Under the pieces are notes generated by a model, which was not told the origin of the DNA, ran no database searches, and saw only the letters and a program-made list of their open reading frames with translations. Positions 5,698 to 10,666 of a DNA stretch of 10,666 bases are shown here, piece after piece (within the stretch, counting starts at the first letter, position 1; each line of letters opens with the position of its first letter). This stretch comes from Bacillota bacterium. Lineage in GTDB: Bacteria; Bacillota; Clostridia; Acetivibrionales; DTU013. A program made the position numbers and the translations under genes. Location of the stretch: NCBI GenBank assembly GCA_023399355.1, contig JAEWQC010000303.1:1-10666 (forward strand). Direction: 5' to 3'.

Positions 5698-6798
5698 TCA
5701 ACTCTTAATACATTTCTTATACTCCAATGGAGTCATTCCGGTATGGCACTTAAACTTGGCACCGAAATACCCCTCGTTGCAAAAGCAGAGCATGGATGCT
5801 ACATTGCTTACGCTCATATCAGGATAATGCAGAAGCGTTTTTGCTCGTTCAATTTTTACATCCAGAACAAAGTTGTTAAAACTAACATTAGTCATTTCTT
5901 TAAAAATATGGGAAATGTATGTCCGATTCAAATAGACTTCCTTTGCCACCGAATCCAGATTCACCTTTTCATCCACATGTCGGATTACACATTTTCCGAT
6001 GGAATAAATCGTTTTGCTCACATCAATGACATTGTATTTTTTAAAAAGAATATTCACTTCGGAATAAAACCTGAAAAGCTCGCTTTCCGTTGCCTCCCGG
6101 TCCTTCAGGTCAAAGCCCGTATCTCTGATATAATCGCCGCGGTAAATGAATTTTTCGAGCCATGGCTTGATTCGGACAAAGCTCTTGTAAGACTCCAGCT
6201 TTACCCTTGCAATCACCTGCTGGCAGTCGATGCCGTTGGAACCCCAGTCGAGATAGATGCAGTCGACAATGTCGTGCACAATCTCTTCAACATTATTTCC
6301 GGCATTGAATATATGCTTGATCAGCACCTGAACCTTGTCATATATCTTATCTGAAAAATAAGAGTCGCGTTTCCTGTTCGGAATGCGTTTCAACGCCAGA
6401 TAAAGCTGCTGTTCCAATCCGTCGTAGGGGATATAATCGAAAGCTCCCAGAAGAAACGCGTGCCGCACCTTTTCATACTCAAGCTCTTTACTGATAATGA
6501 TTACGGGTATATGCGAATAATTCGACAGTATTTTTCTCGCAAAATCAGCCTCCGCAAAAGAACCGCGCCGTATCATGCAGATCAAGACATCGGCTTCGTG
6601 CTTCATTATTGCATTTTCAATCCTTATGTCATTGTCACACCCACAAAAAACCGCATCCTCCAACTGGTTCCAGAAAGGGAGTTGCATAATTTTTTTCGAT
6701 ATGCTTTCCAAAGTATCATATGCGATTATTTGAAGCATTTTTACCATCCCCGGATCAGAATCATTCAATCCGCATAAGAGCATTGATTTTATCGCCAT
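5698..6798 (-). CDS. AraC-family regulator with a degenerate receiver-like N-terminal domain
   Basis: A 366-residue regulator with three parts. Residues about 6-137 look like a CheY-type receiver (MLLCGLNDSD, ADVLICMIRRG, IPVIIISKELEYEKVRHAFLLGAFDYI). About 138-260 is a linker of unknown fold. About 265-366 is an AraC/XylS DNA-binding domain with two helix-turn-helix units (LDSVAKEVYLNRTYISHIFKE; VSNVASMLCFCNEGYFGAKFK, then the closing TGMTPLEYKK). The layout matches the YesN-type regulators common in Firmicutes. The acidic pair after strand 1 is LN, the phosphoacceptor position holds C74 (VLICM) and no KP follows strand 5, so phosphorylation is unlikely. It is 46 bases after the isomerase stop, last in the operon it probably controls. 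The start is uncertain: GTG 6810, ATG 6798 or ATG 6783, none with a strong ribosome site; 6798 has GGCGG 5 bases upstream. Confidence 0.82.
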   Translation of the reverse strand: MAIKSMLLCGLNDSDPGMVKMLQIIAYDTLESISKKIMQLPFWNQLEDAVFCGCDNDIRIENAIMKHEADVLICMIRRGSFAEADFARKILSNYSHIPVIIISKELEYEKVRHAFLLGAFDYIPYDGLEQQLYLALKRIPNRKRDSYFSDKIYDKVQVLIKHIFNAGNNVEEIVHDIVDCIYLDWGSNGIDCQQVIARVKLESYKSFVRIKPWLEKFIYRGDYIRDTGFDLKDREATESELFRFYSEVNILFKKYNVIDVSKTIYSIGKCVIRHVDEKVNLDSVAKEVYLNRTYISHIFKEMTNVSFNNFVLDVKIERAKTLLHYPDMSVSNVASMLCFCNEGYFGAKFKCHTGMTPLEYKKCIKS

Positions 6799-6844
6799 TT
6801 GTACCGCCACAGGCTTTGAATTTATTTACTGTGGGTGGTTGCGA

Positions 6845-7735
6845 TTACATAAGCGAGGCAATATACTTTTTAAAATTATCAAGGCTTGCTTTCAAAGCAA
6901 ATAAATTGTCTTCCATCCCTTCAAACTCAATGGCGGCATATCCCTTATAGCCGTATTGCAGCAGGGCCTTCATACAGGCCCTTACCGGGACAATACCGTG
7001 GCCTATAATGGTACCCCTCAGATAATTACCCGCTCGTGTCGGAAAGGAAAAGCCTTCGCCTGGGTCCGATTCGGAGGCGCTTTTAAAAAAGAAATCTTTG
7101 GCATGGACGTAAAACGCATAGGGCGCCACCCGGCTGACCGCCGTCTGTGGATCCTCGTCCACACACAGAAAGTTTCCGATATCCACAAGAAGACCGAAAT
7201 TTTCATGGTTGACCGCGGTTACCAGTTTTTCAATGCACGTGCTTTCCTGACAGAAGGTGCCGTGATTTTCGCTCATCGTACGGATTCCCTTTTTTTGTGC
7301 GTATTCGGTTACTTCACGACAAGCGTCCGCAAGTATGTGAAGAAGAGAATCAAAACTCCTGTATTTTTCCTCTCCGGATGGGTATCCTTTGGTGACATCG
7401 TGCCGGACGCTTTTTGTGCCAAGAATTTGGGCAAGATCCACCATCCTCTTTACACGGTCGATCTCTTTCCGTATATCGCCACCGCTGCCAATGAGGAAAT
7501 CCGCCCCAAAGGTAAAATTGGCAACCGGCATACCGCAGCGACTGCATTCCTCTCTTAGCTTTAGCGCATACTCTTCTACCGTTGAATTTTCATGTGGAAG
7601 TATTTCAGAAAATTCGATAGCAGAAAATCCAAGTTCTTTGGCTTTTTCGATACAGGCAAGCTGCGTCAGCTCCCCTCTCCTGAACATCGGTGAAAAGCTG
7701 TAGGAGCTTACCGCAATCTCAATTCGATTATCCAT
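6845..7735 (-). CDS. TIM-barrel sugar isomerase/epimerase (AP-endonuclease-2 family, IolE/IolI-like)
   Basis: A 296-residue xylose-isomerase-like TIM barrel. Strand-end residues expected to bind the divalent metal are visible: E156 in MSENHG, D185 in LLVDIGN, H211 in VHAKD and E270 or E272 in AIEFEG. The N-terminal strand IAVSSYSF and LGFSAIEFSE are typical of the family. Members interconvert keto-sugars or inositol derivatives, or act on 3-keto-glycosides, in the cytosol; the exact reaction cannot be read here. ATG 7735 has AGGAGG 6 bases upstream and begins only 10 bases after the preceding dehydrogenase stop, implying coupled expression. The in-frame extension to 7792 overlaps that gene and is rejected. 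It differs clearly from the other barrel protein at 9979. Confidence 0.85.
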   Translation of the reverse strand: MDNRIEIAVSSYSFSPMFRRGELTQLACIEKAKELGFSAIEFSEILPHENSTVEEYALKLREECSRCGMPVANFTFGADFLIGSGGDIRKEIDRVKRMVDLAQILGTKSVRHDVTKGYPSGEEKYRSFDSLLHILADACREVTEYAQKKGIRTMSENHGTFCQESTCIEKLVTAVNHENFGLLVDIGNFLCVDEDPQTAVSRVAPYAFYVHAKDFFFKSASESDPGEGFSFPTRAGNYLRGTIIGHGIVPVRACMKALLQYGYKGYAAIEFEGMEDNLFALKASLDNFKKYIASLM

Positions 7736-7745
7736 ATCCTGCCTC

Positions 7746-8807
7746 CTATAATAGTACTTCATGGCCGGTTTGGGCAGATTCATATATCGCATTAAGTATT
7801 TTCATAATTTCCACTCCATCGGATGCCGGATTACGGCACTCGATCCCATCGGTGATGCAGGAAATAAAATGATTAATCTCCTTTGCAAACAGTCCGTTAA
7901 AATTTAAAGCCGTATCTTCCGTCAGGCTAATATTGGTCATATAACCATTCATGTCAACATACATTTCCAATTGCGGATCAAGCTTTGCACCGCCCTTTGT
8001 GCCGAACAGTTCGATATTTGCCACGTTGTTTTCAATATTCAGGCTATAACTCGTTTCGATGGAAAGGACGAATCCGTTGTCATAACGAACTAGTGCCGTT
8101 GCGAGGTCTTCAACATCGCATATATCGTTTTGCGATTGTGAAACGGAACGGTAACCTCTTTTATGCTTGATGTTTTTTCTGTCGAACAGTTTCTGAAAGG
8201 TAACCCCATAGACTGAAACCGGTTTTGGATTACCCGCGAGGTATCTTGTAAGATCTATAACATGAACTCCCAGGTCAATCAATGGACCGCCGCCCGAACG
8301 TGATTTATCCCCAAACCAGCCACCCGGGTTACCGTGCCGCCTTAAATAAGTGGCCTTTCCATAATACAGGTCTCCCAGTGTGCCGTTCGACAGGAAATCT
8401 TTCAGTATTTCGCAGTCGTTCCCGAAGCGGCGGACAAAACCAATCATCAGCAGCTTGTTATTCCGGTCCGCTGCGGCCTTCATAGCCGCCGCGTCGGCTG
8501 TGGATACAGCCATCGGTTTCTCGCAGAGGACATGCATTCCCGCGTTTAAAGCTGCGATTGCGCATTCCGCGTGGGCGTTGTTCCATGTGCAGACACTGAC
8601 CGCATCGAGCTCTTCCAGGCTCAGCATTTCCTCCTTATTTTCATAGAGCCTCGTGATACCATATTTCTTGCCCATCAACTCAAGCTGCTCCCTGTTTATA
8701 TCACATAAGGCATACAGCTTCACGGAATCGTTTTTCAGATATGCTTCAATATGTTCCTTCGAGATGGTGCCTGTTCCAATGACCCCTACCTTGATTTTTT
8801 TGCTCAT
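7746..8807 (-). CDS. Gfo/Idh/MocA-family NAD(P)-dependent sugar or inositol dehydrogenase
   Basis: A 353-residue protein: an N-terminal Rossmann domain with GTGTIS (11-16) and an acidic residue after strand 2 (CDIN, D36), then the signature CEKP (95-98, catalytic K97). The C-terminal substrate domain has GGWF (162-165) and IDLGVHVIDL, with D178 and H182 in the positions of the IolG-type catalytic pair. It should oxidise a ring hydroxyl of a sugar or cyclitol to a ketone, or the reverse. ATG 8807 gives the standard N-terminus KIKVGVIGTG; a moderate GGGAAG site lies upstream. The open frame upstream to 9008 overlaps the preceding dehydrogenase and is not coding. The gap to that gene is 44 bases, and 10 bases to the next isomerase. 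Confidence 0.88.
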   Translation of the reverse strand: MSKKIKVGVIGTGTISKEHIEAYLKNDSVKLYALCDINREQLELMGKKYGITRLYENKEEMLSLEELDAVSVCTWNNAHAECAIAALNAGMHVLCEKPMAVSTADAAAMKAAADRNNKLLMIGFVRRFGNDCEILKDFLSNGTLGDLYYGKATYLRRHGNPGGWFGDKSRSGGGPLIDLGVHVIDLTRYLAGNPKPVSVYGVTFQKLFDRKNIKHKRGYRSVSQSQNDICDVEDLATALVRYDNGFVLSIETSYSLNIENNVANIELFGTKGGAKLDPQLEMYVDMNGYMTNISLTEDTALNFNGLFAKEINHFISCITDGIECRNPASDGVEIMKILNAIYESAQTGHEVLL

Positions 8808-8851
8808 TGGTATCTTCCCTTCTATCCCTATATCTGCGATGACAGCCTTTT

Positions 8852-9898
8852 TTATCCCTCTAAAGACCCAATCGTTATATATTTCCTGTTTCGGATCGCC
8901 TGATCTGCGTTCCAGACAACCCTGAACGCACTGAAAGCGTCCTCTATCGAACACAATGGAGCACAATCCGACTCGATCATATCGATAAGCGATTCCATTA
9001 GTGCCCACATGTTTTTGTATTTAGACTGCACATTCAACGTTTTATATTCATTCCGGTCCTTCAGGTAGATTTCTATCAGGTCACCTTCCTCTGCATTTTG
9101 GGTGCGCATATTGTTAAGGGTGATACTCAGCCTGCCCCTGTCTCCGACAAACTGCCTGACATTACAGGAATGCAGCGTTCTTGACCATCCGGCTTCATAA
9201 TATCCCACGGAGCCGTCTTCCAGGTAAGCGTTCATAACCCCGTAATTATAGGTGCCCTCGGGTACATCTTCGTCAACCACGGCACCGAAGCCGCTAACCC
9301 CGATAATTCTGGATCCGGTAAACCACTGCATTACGTCTGCATAATGAACTCCGCAGTCGATGACAGGCGGGCAGTCCGTAAGGAGCCTTTTGTATCGATC
9401 CCAATCCTTGCAGTGATGATTCTGTACCATCCTCATAACCTTGATTTTCCCGATTTCACCGGAGTGGATAATCCTTGAGGCTGTCTGATAGGTTTCATTA
9501 TAGCGTAGGACGTGGGAAATGAGCATCTTGCACTCCGACTTTTTTACTATTGTGTAAAATTTGGCAGCGTCCTCCATCGTAGTCGCCATAGGCTTTTCAC
9601 AGAGGACATGCTTTCCGTACCTCAGGCATTCCGTCATGATCTCAAGATGTGCACCAGCATAGGTCGCAATTATGAAAATATCGACGTCCTTGCGTTGAAG
9701 GAATTCCTTATAAGAGCTGCCGAAAGATTGGGCTCCAAACCGCATTTTAAATTCCCGGGCTTTTTTCTGATCTGCATCGACTACCCCTACAAGATGGATC
9801 TGATCCCTGAAAAAGATGTCTCTTGCATGTTCCTCGCCGATATGTCCACAACCGATCAGCACCACACCGTATTTTTTATGTGATTTTACTTCGATCAT
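8852..9898 (-). CDS. Second Gfo/Idh/MocA-family dehydrogenase
   Basis: A 348-residue paralogue-type protein with GCGHIG (16-21), D41 at the end of strand 2, CEKP (100-103, K102) and VIDCGVHYADVMQWFTG (179-195), giving D181 and H185 as the probable catalytic pair. The region before the catalytic pair (DWDRYKRLLTDCPPVID) differs strongly from the GGWF region of its neighbour, so the two are not recent duplicates and probably act on different substrates or steps. The ATG at 9898 has only a modest AAAGGGAAAAG site. It follows the barrel isomerase by 80 bases and precedes the other dehydrogenase by 44 bases on the same strand. The direction of the reaction and the sugar are unknown. Confidence 0.87.
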   Translation of the reverse strand: MIEVKSHKKYGVVLIGCGHIGEEHARDIFFRDQIHLVGVVDADQKKAREFKMRFGAQSFGSSYKEFLQRKDVDIFIIATYAGAHLEIMTECLRYGKHVLCEKPMATTMEDAAKFYTIVKKSECKMLISHVLRYNETYQTASRIIHSGEIGKIKVMRMVQNHHCKDWDRYKRLLTDCPPVIDCGVHYADVMQWFTGSRIIGVSGFGAVVDEDVPEGTYNYGVMNAYLEDGSVGYYEAGWSRTLHSCNVRQFVGDRGRLSITLNNMRTQNAEEGDLIEIYLKDRNEYKTLNVQSKYKNMWALMESLIDMIESDCAPLCSIEDAFSAFRVVWNADQAIRNRKYITIGSLEG

Positions 9899-9978
9899 CT
9901 CTTTTCCCTTTCCAAATAAAATTGCGGCTGATTTCTATATTTTTTGCATGGGAGCCGTTGTCATCCTGGGGATTTCCA

Positions 9979-10666
9979 TCACAATTTCGCTCTCAAAAAT
10001 TCGACAGCCTTTGCGATATCCTGCACGGGTTTTTCCCCAACCTCCCTTTCTATTGTATAAAAACCTTCATAGCCCACCTCACGAAGCGCGGCAAAATACC
10101 GGTCGAAATCTACTTTTCCTTCCCCAAGCGGAGTTTCCATGAAATAATCTCCAAGATGCAGATCCCCAATGCCGCCTTGAGCAAAAAAGTTATAAATTGT
10201 TTCCGGATTTTCCTGCCTGAGCATAATACCATCTTTCACATGTGTATGCACAATGTAGTCTTTTAGCATATAAACCGCCGCAACGGGATCGTCGCCCGTA
10301 ACCATGATGAAATTGGCCGGATCAAGATTGACACGTACACCATGCGAATGCAGCGAATCAAGAAATTTTCGAAGGATTGCCGCCTTTTCCGGACCTGATT
10401 CAATTGCAAAGCAGGCGCCAACGTCGTCCGCGAAGTTTCCAAGCTCCTCACAGGCATTCTGCAGCACGGCATACCTTTGGCAGTTCTCATCCTCGGGAAT
10501 CACACCGATATGTGTCGTCACAACCCCACATTCCAGATCCCGTGCAAGATGCATAATTCTCTTGGATTTTTCAATCTTTACTGGATTCTCCTCCTCTTTT
10601 GTGAATCCGTATCCGCCCAAATCTCCGCAGAGTGCCGCGACAGTCAGCCCGTTGGACCGAATCTCC
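9979..10666 (-). CDS. TIM-barrel sugar phosphate isomerase/epimerase, N-terminus outside the window
   Basis: The frame stays open from TGA at 9979 to the window edge, giving about 228 residues. A TTG at 10620 is not taken as the start because coding continues upstream of it (EIRSNGLTVAALCGDLGG is a normal first-strand region for the family). Visible strand-end motifs are THIG, AIESGPE (metal Glu), VNLDPAN (metal Asp), HTHVKDG (metal His), the PLGEGKVDFDRYF loop and TIEREVG (metal Glu). The PLGEG loop near the end is common in IolE/hydroxypyruvate-isomerase-like members. It is the upstream-most gene seen in the operon; the operon promoter lies beyond 10666. It should rearrange or epimerise a keto-sugar, working with the two dehydrogenases; the substrate is unknown. 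Confidence 0.85.
   Translation of the reverse strand, partial: EIRSNGLTVAALCGDLGGYGFTKEEENPVKIEKSKRIMHLARDLECGVVTTHIGVIPEDENCQRYAVLQNACEELGNFADDVGACFAIESGPEKAAILRKFLDSLHSHGVRVNLDPANFIMVTGDDPVAAVYMLKDYIVHTHVKDGIMLRQENPETIYNFFAQGGIGDLHLGDYFMETPLGEGKVDFDRYFAALREVGYEGFYTIEREVGEKPVQDIAKAVEFLRAKL

Noticed and set aside
6807..6834. CCACAG/CTGTGG 6-bp inverted repeat around the possible GTG start of the regulator
   Set aside because: Short stem with a 16-base loop; could mask the start region but is within chance expectation.
8808..9008. 67-residue N-terminal extension of the first Gfo/Idh/MocA gene
   Set aside because: It overlaps the preceding dehydrogenase in another frame, and the Rossmann fold begins at MSKKIKVGVIG.

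Overview
The window looks like chromosomal DNA of an anaerobic Firmicute, most likely a clostridium of the Lachnospiraceae/Oscillospiraceae type. This is an inference from the strong AGGAGG-type ribosome sites, mid-range GC, AT-rich intergenic gaps and gene content. It holds eleven protein genes (nine complete, two cut by the window edges), plus one possible very short ORF. There are no RNA genes, insertion sequences, CRISPR arrays or phage genes that I can see.

Left part, plus strand (1-1451): the 3' end of a probable BadF/N-acetylglucosamine-kinase-type sugar kinase, then a complete D-2-hydroxyacid dehydrogenase of the glycerate dehydrogenase/hydroxypyruvate reductase type. Next come a 27-codon ORF with a good ribosome site and two perfect hairpins. 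The gap 1298-1658 separates these genes from convergent minus-strand genes and is rich in inverted repeats.

Middle part, minus strand (5620 down to 1659), in order of transcription: a class-III PLP aminotransferase-fold enzyme, a strong terminator-like hairpin, an APH/homoserine-kinase-fold small-molecule kinase, a PII-family nitrogen/energy sensor and a UcpA-like short-chain dehydrogenase. A kinase beside a class-III PLP enzyme recalls the kinase plus phospho-lyase pairs that remove amine and phosphate from amino alcohols (for example hydroxylysine kinase with phosphohydroxylysine phospho-lyase). A PII protein and a reductase would fit a nitrogen-salvage role. The substrate is unknown.

Right part, minus strand (10666 down to 5578), in order of transcription: a TIM-barrel sugar isomerase/epimerase (its N-terminus lies outside the window), two Gfo/Idh/MocA dehydrogenases, a second TIM-barrel isomerase/epimerase and an AraC-type regulator with a degenerate receiver domain. 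The operon ends at a rho-independent terminator. Two NAD(P)-dependent sugar dehydrogenases with two IolE/IolI-like epimerases suggest a keto-sugar or inositol-type catabolic route controlled by the regulator. No transporter or glycosidase is visible in the window.

The most interesting features are the kinase/PLP-enzyme/PII/UcpA cluster with a terminator inside it, the PII T-loop that lacks the uridylylated tyrosine, the phosphoacceptor-less receiver of the AraC regulator, and the paired hairpins at 1388-1451.
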